Shown piece by piece: positions 16,052 through 24,383 of a stretch of DNA of 64,000 nt. Origin of the DNA: Bailinhaonella thermotolerans (lineage in GTDB: Bacteria; Actinomycetota; Actinomycetes; Streptosporangiales; Streptosporangiaceae); the NCBI RefSeq assembly GCF_003594875.1, contig NZ_QZEY01000001.1:1-64000 (forward strand). The letters are read 5' to 3'. A program made the position numbers and the translations under genes. How positions within the stretch are numbered: the stretch's first letter is position 1; each line of letters begins with the position of its first letter. The notes under the pieces were generated by a model. The model saw nothing but the letters and a program-made list of their open reading frames with translations. It did not search any database and was not told where the DNA came from.

Positions 16052-18610
16052 ATGACTGACGCGCACGACGCACAAGGGCAGATCGAACGGACGGTGCGCA
16101 AGCTCGCCGAGGGACGGCCGCACGTCATCCGCACCAACTCGCTGTGGTTGATGGTGGACGTCCCGGCGTTCGATCTGCCCGAGCACGGATGGAAGTTCCA
16201 CATCTCCTCCCGTGCCCCCGAGTTCGCCGAGTTCGCCGAGCTCATCGTCCCCGTCCTGCTGGACCTGGGCTGCCCCTTCAAGCTCGCCCGCACGCGGGTC
16301 CTGCTGGAGGCCCTGAACGACGGGCTGCGCACTCCCGCCGCGGTCGGCAAGGCCTGCACCGTCTACCCGCCCCAGGACCGCGTCCGCGAGATCGGCCTGC
16401 GGCTGGCCGATCTCCTGCGCGGCCGCAAGGCGCCCCGGGTGCTGAGCGACCGGCGCGTCAGCGACGACGCCCCCGTCTACTACCGGTACGGCCCGTTCGT
16501 CGGCTCCTGGAACGCCGACGCGCGAGGCCAGGTCGCCACCCGGCTGCGGGGTCCCGGCGGCCAGACCTTCGACGGCGAGGCGACGCTGACCTACCGGCAG
16601 CCGCCGTGGGCCACCGACCCCTTCACGGGCGAGAACGCCGAGTCGGTCGAGCACGCCGTCCTCGGCGGCCGTTACCGCCTGGTGGAAGGCGTCCACGAAT
16701 CGGCCCGCGGCAACATCTTCCGCGCCGTGGACGAGCGGGACGGCTCGATCGTCATCGTCAAGCAGGCCCGGGCCTTCGTCCTGGAGGACGACCACGGCCT
16801 GGACACCCGGTTCCGGCTCCGCAACGAGCGCCGCGTCCTGTCCCGGCTGGGCGACCTGGAGGGCGTGCCGCGCTTCTTGGACCACTTCCGTCACGGCGAG
16901 GACGAGTTCCTGGTCATCACCGACGTCGGCCGGCGCAACCTGGAAGAGGACCTCCTGGAGAACGGCCGCTACCTGACCTCCGCCGAGGCCGCCGCCGCCG
17001 GCCTGCCCGCCCGCGGGCGCACCCTGGAGGAGCTCGGCCGGTCCCTGGCGGTCATCCTGCTCGACCTGCACCGCCGCGGCATCGTCATGTACGACCTGTC
17101 CCCGAAGAACATCGTCGTGGACGGCGACCGGCCGTACATCATCGACTTCGGGTTCGCCTCCGGCGACGGGATCCACATGAAGGGTGGCACCTTCGGCTAC
17201 ATGCCCGCCCGCCAGCGCGCCGGCCTGGAACCGCTGGACCACGACGACCTGCACGGCCTGGGCATGACCCTGTGGTACGCGGCCAGCTTCCAGCAGCCCG
17301 TCGAGTCCGACGACGACCACGACCTGCCGCGGCGGCGCGCCCTGCAGCAGATCCGCCGCGCCCACGGCCCGGCCCCCGGCGGCGTGATGGGCGCGATCGC
17401 CGACCTGCTCAGCGGCGACGCCGGCCGCGCGCGAGCCGCCGCCGGCGCCCTGGCGCGCGGCCAGGCCCACCGGCACCCGGCCACCGCGCCGCTGGCCGCG
17501 CTCCCGCCGGTGGACGAGGACCTGGTCGCCGCGCTCACCGCCGGCGTCCTTGGTGATCTGGTCGCCCAGACGACCAGCGTGATCGAGGGACGCACCGACT
17601 CACCCGCCGAGCACGACGCCAGCCTCTACAGCGGGTCGGCCGGTGCCGCCCTCGAACTGCTCCGGCACCGCGACGACGCGGCGGTCGCCGGGCTGCTGCC
17701 CGCGCTGCTGGAGCACGCCCGGGCCACGGCCGAGCGCACCGCCCTGCCCCACGGGCTGTACGCCGGCCGCACCGGCGTCGACCTCGCCCTCCACGTCGCC
17801 GGGCTGCGCGCGGAGCCGCGGATCCCCGGCCCCGGCTGGGAGCCGGAGGGCCCGGACGTCGTGATCGGCGCCGCCGGGGTGGGGCTGGGGCACCTGTACT
17901 TCCACGCCCGCGGCCTGGGCGAGGAGCATCTGCGCGTGGCCGGCCGCTGCCTGGAGCTGATCCAGGCCGGAGGGCTGCGCTCGCCGTACTCCAGCGAGCG
18001 CTACCCGGACACGGCCGGGTTCGACACCGCCGCGGGGTACGCGCACGGCCTGGCCGGCGTCGTCGGCTTCCTGCTGGACTACACCGTCCGCACCGGGGAC
18101 GCGGACGCGGCCCGCTTCACCGAGGCCAAGGTCCGCGAGCTGATCGGCCGGACCGAGCCGCTGCTGGCCAGGGCCGCCGCGCCGGCCGCCACGCCGCTGG
18201 CCGCTTCCTGGTGCCAGGGGCAGACCGGCGCCGGGCAGGTCCTGCACCGCGCCGGCCGCGTCCTCGGCGACGCCCGCTGCGCGGAACTGGCCGCCCGCTG
18301 CGCGCAGGTGTGCCTGGACTGGGTGCCCCGGCTCGTCGTCGTCGGCCCCTGCTGCGGCGCCGTCGGCGTGGGGCATCTCCTGCTCGACCTGGCCCTGGAC
18401 ACCGGCGATCAGCGGTACCTCGACGGCGCCCGCGAGGTCGTCACCCATCTCCTGCTGCGCAGCGGCGGCACCCCCGACCACCCCGACTTCGTCAACGGCC
18501 TGCCCGGGGAGGGAGGCACCTCCTGGGCCCAGGGCCTGACCGGCGTCCTGACGTTCCTGCGCCGGCTGCGCGACGCCGCCGGCCCCGCCCTCCTGCCCCC
18601 CATCCCCTGA
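16052..18610 (+). CDS. lanL: Class IV-type lanthionine synthetase (LanL)
   Basis: An 852-residue three-domain enzyme. Residues about 1-200 are a phosphoSer/Thr lyase-like domain (HGWKFHISSRAPEFAEFAEL, GCPFKLARTR, YYRYGPFVG). A Ser/Thr kinase-like domain runs from about 206 to 470, with a Lys in IVIVKQAR, a catalytic loop MYDLSPKN (346-353) and IDFGFA near 365. A LanC-like cyclase runs from about 520 to 840. Its zinc ligands appear intact: Cys721 in SWCQG and Cys767-Cys768 in PCCG. Class III LanKC proteins lack these ligands, so class IV fits best. CCG instead of the usual CHG means three cysteines on zinc, as in ProcM-type LanM enzymes. It would phosphorylate, dehydrate and cyclise the peptide encoded at 15844. 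Confidence 0.9.
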   Translation: MTDAHDAQGQIERTVRKLAEGRPHVIRTNSLWLMVDVPAFDLPEHGWKFHISSRAPEFAEFAELIVPVLLDLGCPFKLARTRVLLEALNDGLRTPAAVGKACTVYPPQDRVREIGLRLADLLRGRKAPRVLSDRRVSDDAPVYYRYGPFVGSWNADARGQVATRLRGPGGQTFDGEATLTYRQPPWATDPFTGENAESVEHAVLGGRYRLVEGVHESARGNIFRAVDERDGSIVIVKQARAFVLEDDHGLDTRFRLRNERRVLSRLGDLEGVPRFLDHFRHGEDEFLVITDVGRRNLEEDLLENGRYLTSAEAAAAGLPARGRTLEELGRSLAVILLDLHRRGIVMYDLSPKNIVVDGDRPYIIDFGFASGDGIHMKGGTFGYMPARQRAGLEPLDHDDLHGLGMTLWYAASFQQPVESDDDHDLPRRRALQQIRRAHGPAPGGVMGAIADLLSGDAGRARAAAGALARGQAHRHPATAPLAALPPVDEDLVAALTAGVLGDLVAQTTSVIEGRTDSPAEHDASLYSGSAGAALELLRHRDDAAVAGLLPALLEHARATAERTALPHGLYAGRTGVDLALHVAGLRAEPRIPGPGWEPEGPDVVIGAAGVGLGHLYFHARGLGEEHLRVAGRCLELIQAGGLRSPYSSERYPDTAGFDTAAGYAHGLAGVVGFLLDYTVRTGDADAARFTEAKVRELIGRTEPLLARAAAPAATPLAASWCQGQTGAGQVLHRAGRVLGDARCAELAARCAQVCLDWVPRLVVVGPCCGAVGVGHLLLDLALDTGDQRYLDGAREVVTHLLLRSGGTPDHPDFVNGLPGEGGTSWAQGLTGVLTFLRRLRDAAGPALLPPIP

Positions 18611-18640
18611 CCGCCCCCTGACCGCCCCGGGGCCCGCCCG

Positions 18641-18684
18641 GCCGTACGGCGTCACGCGCCGCCGCCCGCCGCCCGCCGTACGGC
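18641..18684. repeat. Two GCCGTACGGC palindromes
   Basis: GCCGTACGGC followed by GTCACGC occurs at 18641-18650 and again at 18675-18684, between the converging 3' ends of the LanL gene and the sensor kinase gene. Part of the window-wide family described in the findings. It could form stem-loops that end transcription from both sides. Confidence 0.6.
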
Positions 18685-18713
18685 GTCACGCGGCGCCGGA
18701 CGGGTGGTCACCG

Positions 18714-19807
18714 TCAGGCGGGGGGCGGCGCGGCGGGCGCGGGGAAGGTCACGCGGAGTTCCAGGCCGCCTCCGGGGTTGGGGTGGGCGCGCACGGCGGC
18801 CCCGTGGGCCCTGGCGATCGCCGCCACGATCGACAGGCCGAGCCCGGCGCCCTGCCCGCGGGTGGTGTGCAGGCGCCGGAAGGGCTCGAAGAGGTCGCCG
18901 AGGCGTTCGGGGGGGGCACGTGGGGGCCGGTGTTGCGGACCGTCAGGACCCCGCCGGCGAGGGTGACCTCGACGGTCCCGCCGGGGTGGTTGTAGCGGAC
19001 GGCGTTGTCGAGGAGGTTGGCGACGAGCCGGTGCAGCAGGACGGGGTCCCCATCGACGGTGAACGGCTCGGCCCGCCCGCGCACGCGGACGCGATCGGCG
19101 CCGGTCTCGGCCAGGGCGCGCCGCACCACCTGGTCCAGGGCGACCGGGCTCCGGGTGTCCAGGCCGTGGTCGGCCTGGGCCAGGACCAGCAGGGCGTCGA
19201 TGAGGTTCTCGGCGCGGCGGTTGTGGAGCAGGAGGGTGCCGCGGATCTGGCCGACGTCCTCGGGGAGCCCGATCTCGATCGCGGCCCGCTGGACGGCCAG
19301 CGGGGTCCGCAGCTCGTGGGAGGCGTTGGCGATGAAGCGCCGCTGGCCCTCGACGGAGCGTTCGAGCCGGTCGAGCATCGCGTCGAAGGTGTCGGCCAGC
19401 TCCCGCAGCTCGTCCTTGGGGCCGGCGAGCGCGATCCGTTCGTGCAGGGTCGACAGGGACAGCCGCTGCGCGGTGGCGGTGATCCGGTGGACGGGCCGCA
19501 GGATCCGCCCGGCGACCAGCCATCCGACGACCAGCGAGACCAGCGTCAAGATCCCCACCAGGAACGCCGTGACCTGCCACTGGTAGCCGATCACCCCGTT
19601 GACCAGCTCGGGCAGCTCGGGCAGCTCGGGCGGCTCGGCCTGCGGCGGCCGTGGCGGCCGGCCCGCGGCCGCGCCGCCGGGCGGCGCGGCGATCCGCGTC
19701 TTCAGCGCCTGGCGCAACAGGAGGTTGACCGTGACCAGCAGCACGGTCGAGGTCAGCAGGAACAGCCCGGAGTAGATCAGCGTGAGCCGTACGCGGAACG
19801 TCGTCAC
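18714..19807 (-). pseudogene. OmpR-partner sensor histidine kinase, frameshifted
   Basis: This would be about 364 residues. It has a membrane segment near the start (LTLIYSGLFLLTSTVLLVTV) and a second after a Pro-rich loop, followed by HAMP. The DHp motif is FIANASHELRTPLAV, with N box LVANLLDNAVRYNHPGG. After TVRNTGPHVP the frame is lost in a run of eight G (plus strand 18909-18916). The true continuation (PERLGDLFEPFRRL, GAGLGLSIVAAIARAHGA) is in another frame. Total length is one base short of a whole number of codons. GTG 19807 overlaps the regulator's stop by 4 bp (GTGA). Either a slip-strand change or a sequencing error in the homopolymer; if real, the G2 box is lost. Confidence 0.75.
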
Positions 19808-20457
19808 AGCAGGTATCCCGCGCCGGGGACGGTCTGGATGCACGGCGGGTCTCCCAGTTTGGCGCGCAGGCGGCTGATCAGGACCCGCACCACGGTGGTG
19901 AAGGGGTCGGCGTTCTCGTCCCACGCCTCTTCGAGCAGCCGTTCGGCGCTGACGACCGCGCCGTCCGCCCTCATCAGCACCTCCAGGACGGCGAACTCCT
20001 TGAGCGACAGGTGCAGGTGCCGCCCGTCCCGCGAGGCCTGCATCCGGTGCCGGTCGAGCACGATCCCGTGGCGCGTGAGGACCGGCGGCACCCGCGCCTG
20101 GCTGCGCCGCCCCAGCGCCTGCACCCGGGCGACCAGCTCGGCGTAGTCGAACGGCTTGGGCAGGTAGTCGTCGGCCCCCATCCCGAGGCCGGCCACGCGC
20201 TCGGGCACCGAGGCCGCCGCCGTCAGCATGAGGATCCGGGTACGGCTCCCGCGCGCCACCACCTCGGCGCACACCCGGTCGCCGTGGATCTCGGGCAGGT
20301 CCCGGTCCAGCACGAGAACGTCGTAGTCGTGCACCGCCAGCCGCTCCACCGCGGCGGCCCCGTCGTACACCACGTCGACGGCCATGGCGTGGCGGCGCAG
20401 TCCCACCGCCACGAGATCGGCCAGATCGCGTTCGTCCTCGGCCACCAGAATCCGCAT
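19804..20457 (-). CDS. OmpR-family response regulator
   Basis: A 217-residue regulator. The receiver domain (1-115) has acidic residues AEDE, phospho-acceptor Asp in VLVLDRDLPEIHG, Thr in MLTAAAS and Lys in LPKPFD. A winged-helix OmpR/PhoB effector domain follows (LHLSLKEFAVLEVLMRADG, VVRVLISRLRAKLG, IQTVPGAGYLL). The gene overlaps the sensor kinase by 4 bp, forming a two-gene operon. Upstream, nested inverted and direct repeats lie between it and the divergent ABC transporter operon, which is therefore the likely target. Confidence 0.9.
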   Translation of the reverse strand: MRILVAEDERDLADLVAVGLRRHAMAVDVVYDGAAAVERLAVHDYDVLVLDRDLPEIHGDRVCAEVVARGSRTRILMLTAAASVPERVAGLGMGADDYLPKPFDYAELVARVQALGRRSQARVPPVLTRHGIVLDRHRMQASRDGRHLHLSLKEFAVLEVLMRADGAVVSAERLLEEAWDENADPFTTVVRVLISRLRAKLGDPPCIQTVPGAGYLL

Positions 20458-20474
20458 CCGACGTTCCTATCGGA

Positions 20475-20526
20475 ACCGGGGTTGCGGCGGCGTTAACGGG
20501 CTCGTTCACGGCCGCGCAACCCCGGT
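20475..20526. promoter_or_regulatory. Operator region between response regulator and ABC operon
   Basis: A 12-bp perfect inverted repeat, ACCGGGGTTGCG (20475-20486) and CGCAACCCCGGT (20515-20526), encloses two direct repeats, CGTTAACGG (20491-20499) and CGTTCACGG (20503-20511). The direct repeats are 12 bp apart start to start. OmpR-type regulators usually bind tandem repeats with about one helical turn of spacing, so the inner pair is the more likely response-regulator site. Confidence 0.6.
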
Positions 20527-20544
20527 GCGGCCACGCTGGCGGCC

Positions 20545-20724
20545 ATGACCAGAACCCTGTGCGCGGCCGCCGTGATGGCCGGCCGCGTCCTGCCCGCGGC
20601 CGGCTCCGCGCTCGCGCCGCCGCCCTCGGCGCCCGCGCGGGGGCCGGGCCGTCCCGGCCCGGAATCCCCGGGAAGGAACCGGACCGATCGAAGGAACCGG
20701 ACCGATCGAAGGAGCGGATCGTGA
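20545..20724 (+). CDS. Putative small secreted peptide, 59 aa
   Basis: A short ORF from ATG 20545 to a TGA that overlaps the GTG start of the ABC ATPase gene (GTGA). The first ~24 residues look like a signal peptide: basic MTR, a hydrophobic stretch LCAAAVMAGRVLPAAG and a small-residue SALA site. The rest is Pro/Gly/Arg-rich. It ends in RNRTDR repeated twice, encoded by an 18-bp tandem duplication. The ribosome-binding site is weak. The 4-bp overlap and position as first gene of the ABC operon argue that it is real, but it could be a non-coding leader. Function unknown. Confidence 0.45.
   Translation: MTRTLCAAAVMAGRVLPAAGSALAPPPSAPARGPGRPGPESPGRNRTDRRNRTDRRSGS
20675..20710. repeat. 18-bp tandem duplication before ABC ATPase
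   Basis: GGAACCGGACCGATCGAA occurs twice in direct tandem (20675-20692 and 20693-20710), immediately before the AAGGAG ribosome-binding site of the ABC ATPase gene. The unit is in frame with the small upstream ORF, where it encodes a repeated six-residue Arg/Asn/Thr/Asp motif. Confidence 0.85.
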
Positions 20725-21458
20725 GTCTTGCCGCGCCCCCGCCCGTCCTGAGCGCCCGCGGGCAGCGGAAGGAGTACGGCACGGGGGAGGGACTGGTGCG
20801 CGCCGTCGACGGGGTCGACCTCGACGTCGGCGCGGGGGAGACGGTGGCGATCACGGGGCCGAGCGGCTGCGGGAAGTCCACGCTGCTGCACCTGCTCGGC
20901 GGGCTGGACCGGCCCTCGGGCGGCGAGGTCCGCCTGAACGGCCGCCGCATCGACGACCTGGGCGAGAAGGCCCTGGCGCGGGTGCGGCGGACCGAGGTCG
21001 CCTACGTCTTCCAGTCCTTCCACCTGCTGGAGGAGCTCACCGCCGTGGAGAACGTCGAGCTGCCGGCGCTGCTGGCCGGGCGCTCGCCCCGCTCCGCCCG
21101 GCGGCGCGCGCTGGACCTGCTGGACCGGCTCGGCCTGGCCGGCCGGGCGCGGCACCTGCCCTCGGCGTTGTCGGGCGGCCAGCGGCAGCGGGTCGCGGTC
21201 GCCCGGGCGCTGAGCAACGAGCCGCTGGCCGTCCTGGCCGACGAGCCGACCGGGAACCTGGACAGCGCCGCCACCGCGGACGTGCTGCGGCTGTTCGCGG
21301 AACTGCGCGACGCCGGGCAGACGCTGGTCATCGTGACGCACGACCCGCGGGTCGCGGCCGCGGCGGACCGGGCGTTCTCCATGCGCGACGGCGTGCTCGC
21401 GGGCGAGTCCGGCCCGGCCGGCCCCGCCTGCGGGCGGCTCGCCGGGGCGGAGGGCTGA
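20721..21458 (+). CDS. ABC transporter ATPase (MacB/LolD type)
   Basis: 245 residues from GTG 20721, with AAGGAG 7 nt upstream. Walker A is GPSGCGKST, the Q-loop is in VAYVFQSFHLL, the signature is LSGGQRQR, Walker B is LAVLADEPTGNLDS and the switch is IVTHD. The DEPTGNLD and FQSFHLL sequences are typical of ATPases that work with FtsX-type permeases. The permease gene follows 5 bp downstream. Together they would form a mechanotransmitting or lipoprotein/peptide-handling transporter at the plasma membrane. The gene is divergent from the two-component system, a layout reminiscent of antimicrobial-peptide detoxification modules. Confidence 0.9.
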   Translation: MSLAAPPPVLSARGQRKEYGTGEGLVRAVDGVDLDVGAGETVAITGPSGCGKSTLLHLLGGLDRPSGGEVRLNGRRIDDLGEKALARVRRTEVAYVFQSFHLLEELTAVENVELPALLAGRSPRSARRRALDLLDRLGLAGRARHLPSALSGGQRQRVAVARALSNEPLAVLADEPTGNLDSAATADVLRLFAELRDAGQTLVIVTHDPRVAAAADRAFSMRDGVLAGESGPAGPACGRLAGAEG

Positions 21459-21463
21459 CCGCG

Positions 21464-23305
21464 ATGGGCCGTGTCCTGCTCGTGATCCGCCTTGCCCTGC
21501 GTGACCTGCGGCGGCGCCGCGCCGAGACCGCGCTGCTGATGCTCACTATCGTGGCGGCCACCACCACGCTGACGCTCGGGCTCGTCCTGCGTGACGCGGC
21601 GGCCGAGCCGTACCAGAGCACCCGGGCGGCGACCCGGGGACCCGATGTGGTCGCCGTGTCCGGGCGGCCGGCCGGTCTGGAGCGTCTGGCCGGCGTCTCC
21701 GGCGTCACCGGGCACAGCGGGCCGTACCCCGTCCTGGCGGGCAGGGTCGAGGCGTCCGGCCGCGCGGCGGACGTGCAGATCCAAGGGCGCGACGCCACGA
21801 TCGCGGCGGTCGACCAGCCCCGGGTCAGGCACGGCCGCTGGATCGGGGAGGGCGGCGTGGTGCTCGAGGCGGCCTTCGCCGCCTGGCTGAAGGTGGGGGC
21901 CGGGGACACGGTCAGCCTGAACGGCAGGCCGTTCACGGTCGCCGGGGTCGCGGTGACGGCCGCCTCGCCGCCCCATCCCAGGGCCTCGTGCGTCGTCGCG
22001 GCCGGCTGCGTCCACGGGGCCGTCCCCGCCGGGCGGGACCTGCCGGCGACGTTGCTGCGCGATCCCGGGCTGGCCTGGCTCACCCGGGCGGACGTGCGCG
22101 CCCTGGCCCCGGATCCGGGATCCCTGTCCTACGTGATGAACCTGAAGCTGGCCCATCCGGACCAGGCCCAGGCGTTCGCCGACCGCCACGGCGGCCCGGG
22201 AAGCCACGGCGGCCCGGGTGGCGCGGATGGGGCGGTGTCGTTGCAGACCTGGCAGGGCATCCTCGCCGACGCCACCGAGCTGGCCCGTGACTCCCAGATC
22301 CTGCTGATGACCGGCGCCTGGCTGCTCGGCCTGCTCGCGGTGGCCGGCCTGTCGGTGCTGGTCGGGGGCCGCCTGGCCGACCAGTCCCGGCGCATCGGGC
22401 TGCTGAAGGCGGTCGGGGCCACCCCGGGCCTGGTCGCCGCCGTGCTCCTGGCCGGGTACCTGCTGCCGGCCGTCGTGGCGTCCGCCGCCGGGCTGGTGAT
22501 CGGGACGCTGACCGCGCCGCTGCTCACCGAGCCGAGCGCGGGCCTGGTGGGCGCCGCCGGGGCCGCGCCGCCCGGCTGGTCCACGGTCGCCCTGGTGACC
22601 GCGGCGGCCCTGGGCGTCGCGGCGGTGGCGGCCACCGTCCCGGCCGTGCGCGGCGCCCGCTCCAGCACCGTCAGCGCGCTGGCCGACGCACCGCGCCCGC
22701 CCCGCCGGACCGGCGGGCTGATCGCGTTCTCGGCGCGGCTGCCGGTTCCGCTGCTGCTCGCCCTGCGGCTGGCCGCCCGCCGGCCGGGACGGGCCGTGCT
22801 GGGCGTGGCGGGCGTCGCGGTCACGGTCAGCGGGCTCTACGTCCTGCTGGTGCTCCACGCGTTCCTCGACGGACGGCCGGGCGCCGAGGCGTACACCGCG
22901 GCCCAGGCGGGGGTGCTGCGGCACGTGCTCCTGGTCTGGACGGTCATCCTGCTCTGCCTGGCGGCGGTCAACGCCCTCGTCCTCACCTGGGCGATGGTGC
23001 TCGACAACCGGCACGCGTCGGCGCTGGCGCGCGCCCTGGGCGCCACCCCGCGGGAGATGACCCTGGCCCTGGCCGCCGCGCAGGTGCTGCCGGCGCTCGC
23101 CGGCGCCGTGCTGGGCGTCTTCCCGGGAGGCTGGGCGCTGTTCACCGCCATCACCGTGGTCACCGGCGGCGACGGCGGCAGCGCCCCCCTTCCCGGGCCC
23201 GGCCGCCTGCTCGTCCTGGTGGGGGCCACCGTGCTGGCGGTCGCGGCCCTCACCACGGTCCCCGCCGGCCTCGGCGCCCGCCGCCCCCTCACCACCACAC
23301 TGTGA
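21464..23305 (+). CDS. FtsX-type ABC transporter permease
   Basis: 613 residues. An N-terminal membrane helix (ALLMLTIVAATTTLTLGLVL) is followed by a ~220-residue extracytoplasmic domain (about 45-265). Three helices come next around 285-400, including LLGLLAVAGLSVLVGGRLADQSRRIGLLKAVGATPG, where the FtsX-type GLLKAVGAT motif is clear. A second half-set of helices completes a MacB/FtsX-like double layout, with RALGATPREM as the second coupling-type motif. It is cotranscribed with the ATPase at 20721. Substrate unknown. Given the lanthipeptide cluster just upstream, self-protection is possible. Confidence 0.87.
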   Translation: MGRVLLVIRLALRDLRRRRAETALLMLTIVAATTTLTLGLVLRDAAAEPYQSTRAATRGPDVVAVSGRPAGLERLAGVSGVTGHSGPYPVLAGRVEASGRAADVQIQGRDATIAAVDQPRVRHGRWIGEGGVVLEAAFAAWLKVGAGDTVSLNGRPFTVAGVAVTAASPPHPRASCVVAAGCVHGAVPAGRDLPATLLRDPGLAWLTRADVRALAPDPGSLSYVMNLKLAHPDQAQAFADRHGGPGSHGGPGGADGAVSLQTWQGILADATELARDSQILLMTGAWLLGLLAVAGLSVLVGGRLADQSRRIGLLKAVGATPGLVAAVLLAGYLLPAVVASAAGLVIGTLTAPLLTEPSAGLVGAAGAAPPGWSTVALVTAAALGVAAVAATVPAVRGARSSTVSALADAPRPPRRTGGLIAFSARLPVPLLLALRLAARRPGRAVLGVAGVAVTVSGLYVLLVLHAFLDGRPGAEAYTAAQAGVLRHVLLVWTVILLCLAAVNALVLTWAMVLDNRHASALARALGATPREMTLALAAAQVLPALAGAVLGVFPGGWALFTAITVVTGGDGGSAPLPGPGRLLVLVGATVLAVAALTTVPAGLGARRPLTTTL

Positions 23306-23333
23306 CCCCCGCCCCGCATCCGGTATCCGCTCT

Positions 23334-23365
23334 GCTCGGAAATCGGGGAGCTCGGAAATCGGGGA
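23334..23365. repeat. 16-bp tandem duplication
   Basis: GCTCGGAAATCGGGGA occurs twice in tandem (23334-23349 and 23350-23365) in the spacer after the permease gene. No gene or hairpin accounts for it. Confidence 0.8.
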
Positions 23366-23524
23366 ATCTGACCTCGGCGCTGACACGGGCGGGTTGTGCT
23401 CCGCGGTACGCCGGCAGCGGCGGGGCCGGTGTGCCGCAGCTCCCCGGTCCCCGGGCCCGGAGGCGCCGCGGGCCCGGGGAGCCGCCCGCCGCCGGGGACC
23501 GGGCATGATCTAGGGTTCTTGCCC

Positions 23525-24322
23525 GTGCGAATCATCTCCCTGAACACCTGGGGCGGCGCGATGTTCGACGAACTCGCGTCCTGGCTCGACAGCGCCCCCG
23601 CCGACGTCCTGTGCCTGCAGGAGGTGACGCGCACCCCGGGGGGCGGGGGCTGGACCCGCTTCGACGACGCCGAGCGGTCACTGCCGCAGCGCGCCGACCT
23701 GCTCGCCGACGTCAGCGCGCGGCTGCCGGGCCACCTGGGGCTGTTCACGGTGAACGACTCGGGCCCGGTGCTGGACCGCGAACGCGGGATCCGGCGCCAG
23801 GACTTCGGGCTGGCCACCTTCGTCGCCGAGCGGTACCCCGTCGTCGGCACGCGGTCGGCGTTCGTCCACGGCGGCTACGTCGAGCACCACGGCGAATGGC
23901 CCGCCGACGGCCGCCCCCGCGCCGCGCTGGCCGTACGCGTCTTCGACCGCCAGGCGCGGCGGTTCGTCACCGTCGTCAACCTGCACGGCCTGCGCGACGC
24001 GCGCGGCAAGGGCGACACCCCCGAGCGCCGCGCCCAGGCCGAACGGCTCGCCGGCCTGGTCGAGAGCGTACGCGAGAACGGCGACCTCACGATCGTGTGC
24101 GGCGACTTCAACGTGCTCCCCGACAGTGAGACGTTCCAGATCCTGGGCAAGCTCGGCCTGACCGACCTCGTCCAGGACGCCGACACCCGGACCTCCCGCT
24201 ACACCAAGCCGGTACGGCACGCCGGCTACCTGCTGGTCTCCGACCCCGCCGCGGTCCGGAACTTCGAGATCGCCGCCACCCCCGAGGTCTCCGACCACCG
24301 CGCCCTCATCCTCGACATCTGA
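23525..24322 (+). CDS. Endonuclease/exonuclease/phosphatase family protein
   Basis: 265 residues from GTG 23525. The EEP fold motifs appear in order: ISLNTWGG (metal-binding Asn), LCLQEVTR (catalytic Glu), VVNLHGLRD (His), VCGDFNVLP (Asp/Asn) and EVSDHRALIL (Asp-His pair). All catalytic residues are therefore present. The family includes DNase I-like nucleases and phosphodiesterases; there is no signal peptide, so it acts in the cytoplasm. TAGGGT at 23511-23516 and the absence of a Shine-Dalgarno site suggest a leaderless or nearly leaderless mRNA. Substrate unknown. Confidence 0.85.
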   Translation: MRIISLNTWGGAMFDELASWLDSAPADVLCLQEVTRTPGGGGWTRFDDAERSLPQRADLLADVSARLPGHLGLFTVNDSGPVLDRERGIRRQDFGLATFVAERYPVVGTRSAFVHGGYVEHHGEWPADGRPRAALAVRVFDRQARRFVTVVNLHGLRDARGKGDTPERRAQAERLAGLVESVRENGDLTIVCGDFNVLPDSETFQILGKLGLTDLVQDADTRTSRYTKPVRHAGYLLVSDPAAVRNFEIAATPEVSDHRALILDI

Positions 24323-24383
24323 GACCCGGCCGAGCCCGCCGCATCTGAGGTCCGGCCGGGCCCGCCGCCTGGCCTCCGGCCCG

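Noticed and set aside
14801-17476. 891-aa minus-strand open frame
   Set aside because: Shadow of the AraC regulator and LanL genes, whose plus-strand frames carry conserved motifs.
21002-23506. 834-aa minus-strand open frame
   Set aside because: Antisense to the ABC ATPase and FtsX-type permease; low-complexity composition.
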